In this document: in pieces, positions 34,557 to 43,858 of the stretch
Layout: each line of letters begins with the position of its first letter
Numbering within the stretch: the stretch's first letter is position 1
NCBI GenBank assembly: GCA_038744685.1
Contig: JBCDMB010000004.1
Coordinates: 124,001-188,000, forward strand
Source: Verrucomicrobiota bacterium
GTDB lineage: Bacteria > Verrucomicrobiota > Verrucomicrobiia > Opitutales > Puniceicoccaceae
Direction: 5' to 3'
Length of the DNA: 64,000 bases
Made by a program: the position numbers and the translations under genes
Notes under the pieces: generated by a model
Told to the model about the DNA's origin: nothing
Seen by the model: the letters and a program-made list of their open reading frames with translations, nothing else
Databases searched by the model: none

Positions 34557-37526
34557 ATGAAGTTTGAAAACCTAGATACTCTTTTTCAGCAGTGGTTGGA
34601 TCCCTCAGTAGAATTTCGGGGTAAGCCCTTCTGGAGCTGGAACGGTAAGTTGGAGAAAGAGGAGTTATGCTACCAGATCGATGTGATGAAGGAAATGGGT
34701 ATGGGGGGCTTTTTCATGCACGCTCGTACCGGTCTCGAAACAGAGTATCTTGGTCAGGAATGGTTTGATCTGATCAACACCTGTGCGGAATATGCAAAAG
34801 GTCTTGGTCTCGAGGCGTGGATTTACGACGAGGATCGGTGGCCTTCAGGGCTTGCGGGCGGAATCGTATCAAAGCACCCCGAGTTTCGACAGAAGGCTAT
34901 TCTACTAGAGGTTGATCCTGAGGGAGAGGGTGAACAGGTTATTGCCGAGTTTGATTGTGATCTCGATGGAGCGGTTTGCACTAATTTAGGTTCCGGTAAT
35001 AAGACGATCCGCTTCTCGGTGGTCGAACAGGGTAAGTCGGGTTTTTATAATGGCTTCACTTACGTAGATACAATGAACCGCGAGGCGACTGAAGCCTTTC
35101 TGCACTGCACTCACGAGAGGTACGCGAAGGAGTGTGGCAGGCTGCTCGGGAAGTCCATTAAGGGAGTTTTTACTGACGAACCTCATCGTGGTGCGCTGCT
35201 GGATGGGTTCTCAATGTATATGGAGAATGGCGGAATGACCGTTCCTTACACGCAGAAGCTGTTTCAAGAGTTTAAAGCACGTTTTGGTTATGACCTTATC
35301 CCGAAGTTACCTGAGCTGTTTCTGCAGGTAAATGGTAAGCGGATTTCACCAGTGAAGTGGAATTTTGTTGAATTACTGCAGCAGCTTTTTCTGGAGAATT
35401 TCGCAATTCCTTGCGGTGAGTGGTGCGAAAAGCACAATCTTGTTTTAACTGGGCACGTTTTACATGAAGACAATCTCACAGCCCAGACTGCAATGTCAGG
35501 ATCGGTGATGCGCTATTACGAGTATATGGGCGCACCAGGAGTAGATATTTTAGGTAAGGACAACCTAAATTACTGGGTCGTAAAACAACTTAGATCGGCG
35601 GCACGTCAAACCGGTAAGACACATCTTCTCTCTGAGCTTTACGGGTGCACGGGTTGGGAATTACCGTTTTCTGGCCACAAAGCGATAGGGGATTGGCAGA
35701 CACTACTAGGCATCAATTTTCGCTGTCATCATCTGTCGTGGTATACGATGCGAGGCGAGGCTAAGCGTGATTATCCAGCTAGTATCTTGCACCAATCGCC
35801 ATGGTATAGAGAATATTCTCACGTCGAAGACTATTTTGCCCGTTTCGGATTAATGATGACTCAGGGTGATCCGATCTGTGATCTACTTGTACTTAATCCC
35901 GTCGAGAGTTTTTGGGCACAGATTCATCTTGGCTGGTCCAAAGAATTGGAGTTGCAGAACTCGCATATGAGAGCTTTGGAAAGGAACTACCAAACTCTTT
36001 CTACTTGGTTACTGGAATCTCAAATTGATTTCGACTATGGAGATGAATCGATGCTCTCGAAAATGGGCAGAGTAGAGGATGGCGCACTAGAAGTTGGGCT
36101 TGCCAGATATAAGGTAGTTCTGATTTCAGGTGTCGAAACGATCCGCTCGTCCACTGTTGCATTGTTAGATCAATTTGTTGCCGCCGGTGGTAGTGTAGTC
36201 ATTGCTGGAGACGCACCCACACATGTAGACGCTTGTGAATCATCAGTTTTCCAGTCGAATCTCGGTGGCTACAAGCACGTTGCCTTCACGAAGTCAGACG
36301 TTTTGGCCGTTGTGCCGAAAGCCCTTGCGACTGTCGCTGCGCCCAACGTTTTCGGCCAACTGCGTGCGGTGAATAGTGGTCTAATATTTGCCGCTTTGAG
36401 TGTGAACCGGGAGGACCGACTTAAGCAGGTAACCGTTCGCATCCAGACGGATTTACCAATATCAGAATGGGATTGCACAAGCGGTGAAGTAGCAAGAGTG
36501 GACTCGACAAAAGAGGAAGGCTGGCAGGTCTTTAAGACCGACTTCCCGGTTGGGGGTCAGAAACTTTGGGTAGCTCACTCTTATGAACCGCCTGTGGCGA
36601 GGTGTTCTTTGCAGCCTCTTCGTGACGATGCATTTGATGCGACCGTTGACGGTCCTTTTGACTATTCTCTGATGGAGCCAAATATTTGTGTGCTCGATTT
36701 CGCTTCCTACCGGATCGATGGTAAGGATTCGCTAGACGAGACTGAAGTTCTCAAAATTGACCAGCAGGTCCGCGATGCGCATTCCGTTATGCGACGAGGC
36801 GGAGCGATGCTTCAACCTTGGTATGTCGCTCAGAAACCGATTAAGGAGTTGTGTCATCTGAATCTGAGTTACTCTTTTGAGATCGACGTAATGCCTGAAT
36901 GGGTAGACTTGGTTATCGAAGAACCTGAAAGATTTAAGGTCGAAGTTAATGATCAAATTCTTGATCTCTCCAATTCGAAGCGATGGATCGATATCGCATT
37001 TCACCGTTTCCGTATACCCGCTCGTGCTCTGCGGGTGGGCGAAAATTCGATTGTTTTGAGGACACGCTACACTGAAAATAGTAACGTGGAGGCAGTGTAC
37101 TTGCTTGGTGATTTTGCCGTTCAACTTGAGGGTGTCAAAAGACGTTTGTCATCAATCCCTAAGAGAATCAGCGTCGGGGACTTATGCATTCAGGGTTTTC
37201 CGTTTTATTCCGGCTCGATCAGATATAGGTTTCCACTTCCGGAAGGGACGAGTCATATTCGCTTGCCGGAGTTTGGTGGTGCTTGTGCGAAGATTAATGG
37301 CCAAGTGGTTGGTTGGGACCCCTATGAAGCAGAGGTGTCAGGAGCGACTGTCGAAGTGGAGGTTGTTGTTGATCGGCATAATACTTTCGGACCTTTGCAC
37401 GATAGGGAGCAGAATCGTTACTGGAACTCTCCGGCTCTATGGGTTACCGAGGGTGACGAGTTCGATCCTAGTCCTGTGCTGCATCCAAGTGGCCTGCTTG
37501 CTGCTCCAATGATTGCGTGTAAGTAG
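34557..37526 (+). CDS. GH106-like glycoside hydrolase (alpha-L-rhamnosidase-like), cytoplasmic
   Basis: 989 residues, no signal peptide. The N-terminal barrel has the typical opening FRGKPFWSWNGKL, MGMGGFFMHARTGLETEYL, then WIYDEDRWPSGLAGG and IKGVFTDEPHRG with a candidate catalytic Glu. A Rossmann-like domain (about 500-640) and C-terminal jelly rolls with galactose-binding look (about 780-960) complete the family layout. GH106 enzymes release alpha-L-rhamnose, but large parts of this clan are uncharacterised, so the sugar is not certain. Located 36 bases after a cytoplasmic sulfatase in one operon, fitting intracellular breakdown of desulfated oligosaccharides. Confidence 0.78.
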   Translation: MKFENLDTLFQQWLDPSVEFRGKPFWSWNGKLEKEELCYQIDVMKEMGMGGFFMHARTGLETEYLGQEWFDLINTCAEYAKGLGLEAWIYDEDRWPSGLAGGIVSKHPEFRQKAILLEVDPEGEGEQVIAEFDCDLDGAVCTNLGSGNKTIRFSVVEQGKSGFYNGFTYVDTMNREATEAFLHCTHERYAKECGRLLGKSIKGVFTDEPHRGALLDGFSMYMENGGMTVPYTQKLFQEFKARFGYDLIPKLPELFLQVNGKRISPVKWNFVELLQQLFLENFAIPCGEWCEKHNLVLTGHVLHEDNLTAQTAMSGSVMRYYEYMGAPGVDILGKDNLNYWVVKQLRSAARQTGKTHLLSELYGCTGWELPFSGHKAIGDWQTLLGINFRCHHLSWYTMRGEAKRDYPASILHQSPWYREYSHVEDYFARFGLMMTQGDPICDLLVLNPVESFWAQIHLGWSKELELQNSHMRALERNYQTLSTWLLESQIDFDYGDESMLSKMGRVEDGALEVGLARYKVVLISGVETIRSSTVALLDQFVAAGGSVVIAGDAPTHVDACESSVFQSNLGGYKHVAFTKSDVLAVVPKALATVAAPNVFGQLRAVNSGLIFAALSVNREDRLKQVTVRIQTDLPISEWDCTSGEVARVDSTKEEGWQVFKTDFPVGGQKLWVAHSYEPPVARCSLQPLRDDAFDATVDGPFDYSLMEPNICVLDFASYRIDGKDSLDETEVLKIDQQVRDAHSVMRRGGAMLQPWYVAQKPIKELCHLNLSYSFEIDVMPEWVDLVIEEPERFKVEVNDQILDLSNSKRWIDIAFHRFRIPARALRVGENSIVLRTRYTENSNVEAVYLLGDFAVQLEGVKRRLSSIPKRISVGDLCIQGFPFYSGSIRYRFPLPEGTSHIRLPEFGGACAKINGQVVGWDPYEAEVSGATVEVEVVVDRHNTFGPLHDREQNRYWNSPALWVTEGDEFDPSPVLHPSGLLAAPMIACK

Positions 37527-37548
37527 GAGTCAATTTTGAATAGAACGA

Positions 37549-38964
37549 ATGTGTTCCATGAATACGCGTCCGAATATCTTGTTCATTAACCTAGATCAGC
37601 TGCGTTATGATTCTCTTGGGTTTACGGGGCATCCTTTTGTAAAAACACCTAACATCGACAAGTTAGCGTCCGGTGGTATACAGTTTGATTCAGCATACAC
37701 GCCACTACCGAGTTGTTGTCCTTCGAGACAGTGTTTGATTACTGGTGTAATGCCCGAGCAGCACGGTGGTATGTGGAATTACGGAGGAGGTGGTTCGCTG
37801 CCTATCCCTTCAATAGATCCGAACCGCGATATGTGGTTGCGTCTACTGCAAGGGGCTGGTTATCGCACCGCATATTTTGGAAAGTGGCACGTGCATCCTG
37901 ACCTCGATCCGACAGCTTTCGGCTTCGATAGTTTCGAAGATCCTCCGAATGATAACTATGAAACGCCACACAAGGCGGTAAAGCATGTCATTGAGAACAA
38001 TCCATGGCCTGAGTTTCCTATCGGGTATTACGAGACTCTGCCGTTTGAAGAGTGTCATACACATGTTCTGGCAAGAGATTGTATAGAAACGATAAAGACA
38101 CTTTCAGACGATGGAGCACCTTGGCATATTCGGTTGGACTTTTCGGAGCCACATCTGCCATGCGTGCCAGCTGAGCCTTTTGCTTCGATGTATCCGCCTG
38201 AGACGATACCTCCATGGGAAAATTTCGATGAGAGTTTTGATGGCAAGCCATACATTCAGAAGCAGCAGTTACGAAACTGGAAACTGGAAGATTGGAGTTG
38301 GAAAGAGTGGTCAGTTTATCTCTCCGGCTACCTTGGTATTATTTCTCAAGTGGATGATGCAATTGGAAGGGTCGTAGAAACTCTAGAGAATCATGATTTG
38401 CGAAAGGATACTTTGATCATCTTTACCACGGACCACGGTGATGCCGCGGGCAGTCATCGGCAGATTGACAAGCACTACGTTATGTACGAAGAGGAGACGC
38501 ATGTTCCTCTGGTTCTCAACTGGGATGGTGTCATAAATCCTAATACAACGTGTAATGACTTCCTGAGTCATTTTTTAGATCTACCAGTCACTTTGCTTGA
38601 TCTTCTAGAGTTGCCGGTGCCGAGGTCTTTCCAAGGTCGAAGTTTTCTACCCCAACTGTGCGGAAAGAAGGCTAAGAATCCTCGCCGTTTTGCCTTTAGC
38701 ACTTACAACGGTCAGCAGTTTGGCTTGTTTTGCCAACGTATGATCCGCGATCAGAACTATAAATATGTTTGGAATGCGACGGACGTGGACGAATGCTATG
38801 ACCTCGTAAAGGATCCATTCGAAATGAACAATCTTGCAGCAGAGAATGAAGATTCGGAGCTCTGTCGATGCTATCGAAGGAACCTTTATGAAGTGTTTTC
38901 TGATTTGAATGATCCATTGGTGACGGGCTTCTGGAACAAGCGGTACCTTACGAGTCAGCCCTAG
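37549..38964 (+). CDS. Cytoplasmic-type sulfatase, Cys-type
   Basis: 471 residues; ATG 37558 (MNTRPNILFINLDQLRYD) is an equally good start. No signal peptide. The formylglycine motif is SCCPSRQCLITG, where the first of the two Cys fits C-x-P-x-R. GKWHVHPDL, FTTDHGDAAGSHR and EEETHVPLVLNW follow. It is a paralogue, not a copy, of the sulfatase at 33111 and probably removes a differently placed sulfate. Last gene of the operon that starts at 26622; a short inverted repeat (CCCTAG/CTAGGG, 38959-38980) overlaps its stop codon. Confidence 0.92.
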   Translation: MCSMNTRPNILFINLDQLRYDSLGFTGHPFVKTPNIDKLASGGIQFDSAYTPLPSCCPSRQCLITGVMPEQHGGMWNYGGGGSLPIPSIDPNRDMWLRLLQGAGYRTAYFGKWHVHPDLDPTAFGFDSFEDPPNDNYETPHKAVKHVIENNPWPEFPIGYYETLPFEECHTHVLARDCIETIKTLSDDGAPWHIRLDFSEPHLPCVPAEPFASMYPPETIPPWENFDESFDGKPYIQKQQLRNWKLEDWSWKEWSVYLSGYLGIISQVDDAIGRVVETLENHDLRKDTLIIFTTDHGDAAGSHRQIDKHYVMYEEETHVPLVLNWDGVINPNTTCNDFLSHFLDLPVTLLDLLELPVPRSFQGRSFLPQLCGKKAKNPRRFAFSTYNGQQFGLFCQRMIRDQNYKYVWNATDVDECYDLVKDPFEMNNLAAENEDSELCRCYRRNLYEVFSDLNDPLVTGFWNKRYLTSQP

Positions 38965-39337
38965 TTTGATTGATCTAGGGATTATTGCTTTACTGACGCT
39001 CACGGGGCCGAAGTTTGCACGGAAGACTACAATCGCACTACTCCAGAATACCTTGTTACTCTTTGCCTATCTCGAAAGCGGATGCATTCGTTCATGGCTC
39101 TAGTTCGCAGGGCGTTAGCAATTTTGACCGTTGGCAAGATCCTGCTTATCTTTGGCATGAATTGTAAGGTTTTGGCATCAGAGCAAATTGTATTCTGTTG
39201 AGGGTGGGCGGTTCGAAACGCTCCGCACAGTATGACCCAACTAACACGCCTAAAGGCATACAGTTGCCCGGGAGTAATTTGAGAAAAATCCCTAACTAAC
39301 TACCCAATGCTCTCAATACAGACCCAAGCCTTAGATA
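38965..39337. other. Intergenic region with operator motif
   Basis: 372 bases holding operator site 4. A 39-codon frame (39082-39201) reads like a signal peptide (LAILTVGKILLIFG) but has no body after it, so I do not call a gene. Confidence 0.5.
39132..39157 (+). promoter_or_regulatory. Island operator motif, site 4
   Basis: TGGCA (39132), TGCTT (39143), TGGCA (39153), with an extra TGGCA 20 bases further (39173). It lies 180 bases before ATG 39338, or 300 before the preferred start 39458, which is further than at the other sites. Confidence 0.6.
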
Positions 39338-39457
39338 ATGAGAACCTCAGATAAACAAGAGTTCGAAGGAGGAATATGTATTCATGCCGTTTCTGAAACT
39401 GAATCAAACGGACTGGAGGCTTCACCGCCCAGAAAGCCATCGCGAAGGTTTCAAGTT

Positions 39458-42400
39458 ATGTCGGTAGAACAGGAGTCGAATCGACATGGGTTTGCTCTCG
39501 TAATTGCGCTAAGCTTGATGGCGTTGATACTTCTGCTCTTAGTTTCACTAACCACTCTTGTAAGTATTGAAGCTCAAGCATATCAATCAGAAGCGGTAAC
39601 ACTGGAAGCTCACAATCAATCCTTGATGGGTCTGTCCATTGCACTTGGTGAGCTTCAGAGATTCGCTGGTCCTGATCAGCGGGTAACAACGAACGCAACA
39701 GTTAATGCGGAGCTCAATGCAACGAGCCAAGCCGGCGCTCGACATTGGACAGGGGTTTGGGGAAACGCTAACAGCCCAAACGCCGCAGTAAGTGCTCCGG
39801 TATTGTTGAATTGGCTCATTAGTGGAAATCAACGGCAGCCCTTAGCAGTGAGTAACGATGGGAGTGTAACGGGAACAAGTGTTTCATTTGCTCCGGATGA
39901 TCCGATTGTCTTTAATGGTGATAATACCACGGTGAATAGCCAGCGTGCCTCGGTACTTGTCGGTGGAGGGACTGTTGATAACGTTGCGGACTCAGTTGTC
40001 GTCCCGATTGTTCCAATCTCTGGAGACAATGGCAATCCTGTTGGAGGCTACGCTTATTGGGTAGGTGATGAAGGAATCAAAGCTAACGTGAGTTTAACCG
40101 AAGGTGCTAACTTGAGAGTTAACGCGGATAGCTCCCCCTTAGGCACAACAGCCGTCAGACGCGTTCAGGCGAGCCAGGGTAGTGATACCGCTGCTCAACT
40201 AATAGAGACATCGGTAGATGGAGGGAGTGAATGGGGAACGGGGTATGATCTGAATGATCCAGGGTTCTTAAGCAGCCTCGATAGGCTCGGAGATTTCCCT
40301 GATCTAAGTTTGATCGCGTCAACTCCGCAAGAGTTACTCGGCAATCGATTTCATGATATTACCGTTCAAAGTAGGGGAGTTCTTGCGGATTCCTTGTCGG
40401 GTGGCCTCAAAACAGATCTTTCTCTGGCCTTTGAAATGCCGGAAACTGATTTCGACCAAACGAATATGGTCCAACAGAGTCCCGATGGTCATGTTGTCTC
40501 ATTTCAGGGTGTTTACGGACCTAAATGGAAGGTGTTTCGCGACTATTATCGTCTGTATAAGTCGGTCGAAACCCCCAACGAGACGCCTTTGCTGGAAACC
40601 CAGTTAGTGACTCCGTTGCCGCCTGAAGATCCTGACCTTGGAATTCCTTATCTTTTCGGTGGTTCTGACGGTGATCAGCTTCGTGACCGTACTACCGAAA
40701 ACACAACGATACCGGGGTATCCCAATGCTCATAACCTCCCTCCTGCGGTACGTGATGTTATTTTTCCCGAGAGGATGAAGGTTTCACCTGTATTGGCTGA
40801 CTTGAAATTCCTGATTTCTGTCGATACGGAGCTTCTCGCGAGCCAGAGGCAAGTCATGATTGGTTCTGCTGGAAGCAGCATCCTTGCAGACCGCAAAATG
40901 CGTTTGGTGATCGATCCCATCGTCAAGTTGTGGAACCCTTACAATGTCCGTCTAAAATTTGATGCATTTACAATAAGAACCAGCCATTTGCCACTGGGCT
41001 TCAAATGGGATATTCAATACCCGAACGTTGTGGGTGGTGGATCTGAAAACTACATCACTCAGCAGACACACTTGAGAGCATTCCTGAATAAATATTACGG
41101 GAGTGGTTTCGGCAATTTTGGGAATTGGCTTGATTCCATTGTCGTATCCGTTGGAGATCCGGAAGGAGTAGTGCTGGAGCCCGGCGAGGTAAAGATCTTC
41201 TCATCGGGTGAGGTATCACCGATACCGTTTCCTGACCGCACTACAGATCACATGGATTTAGTTGCAGGGTGGGAAGACCAAGGAGGCTACCAGCTGGATG
41301 TAATCGACCCCTCGAATACTAGCACAAACTCCCAAATAATGGCCGATGAGGAGACGGAGTTCTCCGTGGAAATGACAAGTCGTTCACCTGAGTCTGGTTG
41401 GAATTTTTTTATGATCAGCACATATCTCTTTAGCGAGGGACAATACGAGATACGACATGATGTAAAAGAATCTAGTTCAGCTGACTTCTACAACACGGCA
41501 TTTTATAGGATCAGATCAAATGCCATACCATTTACTGTCTCCGGCGCTCTCGGGGGAGATACTATCCGAAGTCCTTCTGGCGTTCAACGATGGCCACTGC
41601 CTGCACCTGGGGATAAACAGTACCTTATGACTATTGAGTTGAATCTGAAGGCGGAGGACGAGCTCGAAAACCCAGTACCGTTTGCTCAATTCTCTCCCAC
41701 AGCATATGTCAACAGCTACGAACAAAATTCGGTCAGTAACTTGAGAGTGGGACCTGCGAATACCATTCGTTATCGAAAAATCAATAATCAGGCCGATGCT
41801 GATATCCAGTATGATGCCACAACAAATCGGGGATACTATGGTTCGAGTCATAGTGTCAGTGGCCAAACGCATGTGCCTCTCCTTGACATTCCCCACTATC
41901 CTCTCTTCTCGATTGGACAATTACAGAATGCAGATACGTCCTTATATGCAGTAGATCCCTTACTAGCGGTAGGCAACTCGTTTGCTTCGCCCCAACTGCC
42001 TGCAAGCGAGTTGGCGGGTATTCAGGTTAACCGCTCCCGTATTGATACTGCCTACTTGCTCAACAGAACACTTTGGGATAAGTACTTTTTTTCGACGCTA
42101 GCGCCCCAAGATACAGAGCTTTTCAGAGAGGATCGCAGTATCCGTGATGTTGTTGAAGCTGTGTTTGAAGAAGGCCAGATTGCATTAAATCCCAACTTCA
42201 AGAGATTCGAATCAAATTCTTCTTCTGCTGAATCTACGTTGCTTGTTGGCGAAAGAATCGCTCTTGATGCTCCTGAACGATCAGCAGCGTTTCTTCTGCA
42301 AGACGGACAGTTCAATGTAAACTCAACTTCTAAAGAGGCGTGGAGAAGCTTTCTGGGCAGTCGTTACCGAGGTGAGATACCCATACTCGAACGAGAAACG

Positions 42401-43033
42401 GGATCAGTTTTACCCAGACAGGATCAAGGCGTGCCGGTAAGCAGGTTTAGTCTGCCAATTAGCGGCAATGATGCCGGTAATTTGTGGGAAGGTTATCGTA
42501 GTCTGAGTGAAGGAGAACTGGATTCGTTGACTGATGCTGTGATTGATGAAATCCGCGACCGTGGACCTTTTCTTACTCTGGGTGATTTCGTCAATCGTGA
42601 TTTGGCCGACGGTGGTAAACGAGGACTACTGGACCGCGCAATCGAAGCAGCAGACGTAAATCAAATCTACACCAAAGTAGTTGAATCCAGTGATTTGAAT
42701 TATTTACCCTCAGATGCTCGTGCAAGCGTTGAAGGGTCGAGGGCTCAGGGAGCAGCAAAATTTGTTCTTCAGGGAGATATACTCAGCCAGGTTGGGCATC
42801 GTATGGCGACGCGATCTGATACTTTTCGAATACGTGCGTATGGAGAAGTTGTTAGTCCAAACACAAGAGAAGTTATCGGCCAATCATGGGTTGAAGCGCT
42901 TGTCCAAAGAGTACCTGACTATGTCGATTCTGTTACAGATCTTCCTTGGGAAGATCCTAGCGGAATGAATCAGAGTTTCGGTCGCCGTTTCGTAATAACT
43001 TCACTTCGTTTTCTACGGGAGGAACAGATCTAG
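39458..43033 (+). CDS. Verru_Chthon cassette A-like pilus-assembly (PilX-type) protein
   Basis: I prefer ATG 39458 (1191 residues); the frame is open from ATG 39338, but those 40 residues are polar and precede the usual start. A prepilin-like membrane segment opens the protein (HGFALVIALSLMALILLLLVSLTTLV), with no Glu at position 5, as in PilX/GspK-type minor components. The long remainder is an exported beta-rich region without repeats. Size and N-terminus match the Verru_Chthon cassette protein A family of Verrucomicrobiota, of unknown function. The next gene starts directly after its stop (TAGATG). Expression under the same motif as the polysaccharide enzymes suggests a joint role. Confidence 0.65.
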   Translation: MSVEQESNRHGFALVIALSLMALILLLLVSLTTLVSIEAQAYQSEAVTLEAHNQSLMGLSIALGELQRFAGPDQRVTTNATVNAELNATSQAGARHWTGVWGNANSPNAAVSAPVLLNWLISGNQRQPLAVSNDGSVTGTSVSFAPDDPIVFNGDNTTVNSQRASVLVGGGTVDNVADSVVVPIVPISGDNGNPVGGYAYWVGDEGIKANVSLTEGANLRVNADSSPLGTTAVRRVQASQGSDTAAQLIETSVDGGSEWGTGYDLNDPGFLSSLDRLGDFPDLSLIASTPQELLGNRFHDITVQSRGVLADSLSGGLKTDLSLAFEMPETDFDQTNMVQQSPDGHVVSFQGVYGPKWKVFRDYYRLYKSVETPNETPLLETQLVTPLPPEDPDLGIPYLFGGSDGDQLRDRTTENTTIPGYPNAHNLPPAVRDVIFPERMKVSPVLADLKFLISVDTELLASQRQVMIGSAGSSILADRKMRLVIDPIVKLWNPYNVRLKFDAFTIRTSHLPLGFKWDIQYPNVVGGGSENYITQQTHLRAFLNKYYGSGFGNFGNWLDSIVVSVGDPEGVVLEPGEVKIFSSGEVSPIPFPDRTTDHMDLVAGWEDQGGYQLDVIDPSNTSTNSQIMADEETEFSVEMTSRSPESGWNFFMISTYLFSEGQYEIRHDVKESSSADFYNTAFYRIRSNAIPFTVSGALGGDTIRSPSGVQRWPLPAPGDKQYLMTIELNLKAEDELENPVPFAQFSPTAYVNSYEQNSVSNLRVGPANTIRYRKINNQADADIQYDATTNRGYYGSSHSVSGQTHVPLLDIPHYPLFSIGQLQNADTSLYAVDPLLAVGNSFASPQLPASELAGIQVNRSRIDTAYLLNRTLWDKYFFSTLAPQDTELFREDRSIRDVVEAVFEEGQIALNPNFKRFESNSSSAESTLLVGERIALDAPERSAAFLLQDGQFNVNSTSKEAWRSFLGSRYRGEIPILERETGSVLPRQDQGVPVSRFSLPISGNDAGNLWEGYRSLSEGELDSLTDAVIDEIRDRGPFLTLGDFVNRDLADGGKRGLLDRAIEAADVNQIYTKVVESSDLNYLPSDARASVEGSRAQGAAKFVLQGDILSQVGHRMATRSDTFRIRAYGEVVSPNTREVIGQSWVEALVQRVPDYVDSVTDLPWEDPSGMNQSFGRRFVITSLRFLREEQI

Positions 43034-43717
43034 ATGATAATCGAGACCACAGTTCGTCTCAGATCTATCCTGATACTTGCGATATGTGGCCTTTTCGTAG
43101 CTGGTTCACATGGTGAGGAGGAGTCCGAAGTAAGTTTTTCCTTCAGGACCCTTTTTCTTGATTCACCGAGTCGAGAATTTACTTTTTTGAGTGAGGGCGA
43201 GATTCGCCCATTTCCAATTGGATTCGACCTCTTATCAAAGCGAGCAAGTTATCGTGGTGACGGAAGTTTGATGATTTTCTCTCAAGAACCAAACCTTGAG
43301 AAAGATCTAGAAGATCAGGCTGTTGCCACAGTTTCCTTCGTTAGAACAGATTCCATGGTAACTTTGATCTGTTTTGATACCGGTGATAAACTGGAGTGTT
43401 TAAAAGTCGACAGTGATTTCGGGGTTTTCCCAAAAGGGACTTTCTGCTTTATCAATGCAACGGCCGATCAGGTTGTGGGGCTTTTGGGAGAAGAGAGGAT
43501 TTCAATCAGCCCCGGAAGTCTATTCAAGGCCAAGGCTGAGGATTTTGATACAAGAAGAGTCCCTATCAAAATGGCCTACTTGGATGATGCTGGAGAGTGG
43601 CGTGTCTTTTATTCATCGAAGTGGACGATGCTAGGAGAGAAGCGTTCCTTCATAATAATCTATTGGGACGAACAGAGCAGGAGATTGCGTGCAAGGGGAG
43701 TGAATTTCAGTGACTAG
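43034..43717 (+). CDS. Hypothetical exported protein, partner of the pilin-like giant
   Basis: 227 residues with a signal peptide (SILILAICGLFVAGSHG). The body is a compact beta-rich domain: SFSFRTLFLDSPSREFTFL, then CFINATADQVVGLLGEERISISPGS, then WRVFYSSKWTMLGEKRSF. I do not recognise a named family, but this type of short secreted protein is often found directly after Verru_Chthon A-like genes (general impression). The ATG abuts the preceding TAG, so the two proteins are very likely made together and may interact in the periplasm. Confidence 0.75.
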   Translation: MIIETTVRLRSILILAICGLFVAGSHGEEESEVSFSFRTLFLDSPSREFTFLSEGEIRPFPIGFDLLSKRASYRGDGSLMIFSQEPNLEKDLEDQAVATVSFVRTDSMVTLICFDTGDKLECLKVDSDFGVFPKGTFCFINATADQVVGLLGEERISISPGSLFKAKAEDFDTRRVPIKMAYLDDAGEWRVFYSSKWTMLGEKRSFIIIYWDEQSRRLRARGVNFSD

Positions 43718-43787
43718 CGACTCAGAGGAGGAGTTTTCCCTTCATCGCTTGGCCCTTTTTTCATTTTTGCGAGACCATCAGTAGCGC

Positions 43788-43813
43788 TGGCACAGCCGTG
43801 CTAACTAATGGCA
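43788..43813 (+). promoter_or_regulatory. Island operator motif, site 5
   Basis: TGGCA (43788), TGCTA (43799), TGGCA (43809), 45 bases before the WbsX-like gene at 43859. Confidence 0.65.
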
Positions 43814-43858
43814 CGTGAGTTATGGTTTGGTCTTTTGTTCGTGTGTATTCTTATCTGA

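Noticed and set aside
39082-39201. 39-codon ORF resembling a signal peptide (MHSFMALVRRALAILTVG)
   Set aside because: There is no protein body after the hydrophobic part, and the operator motif lies inside it. Probably chance, or a remnant too short to support.
19750-43813. Sigma-54 promoters (TGGCAC...TGC) before island genes
   Set aside because: The distance between GG and GC is 9 nt in all five sites, while sigma-54 promoters need 10, and a third TGGCA always follows at offset 21. A tandem operator explains the pattern better.
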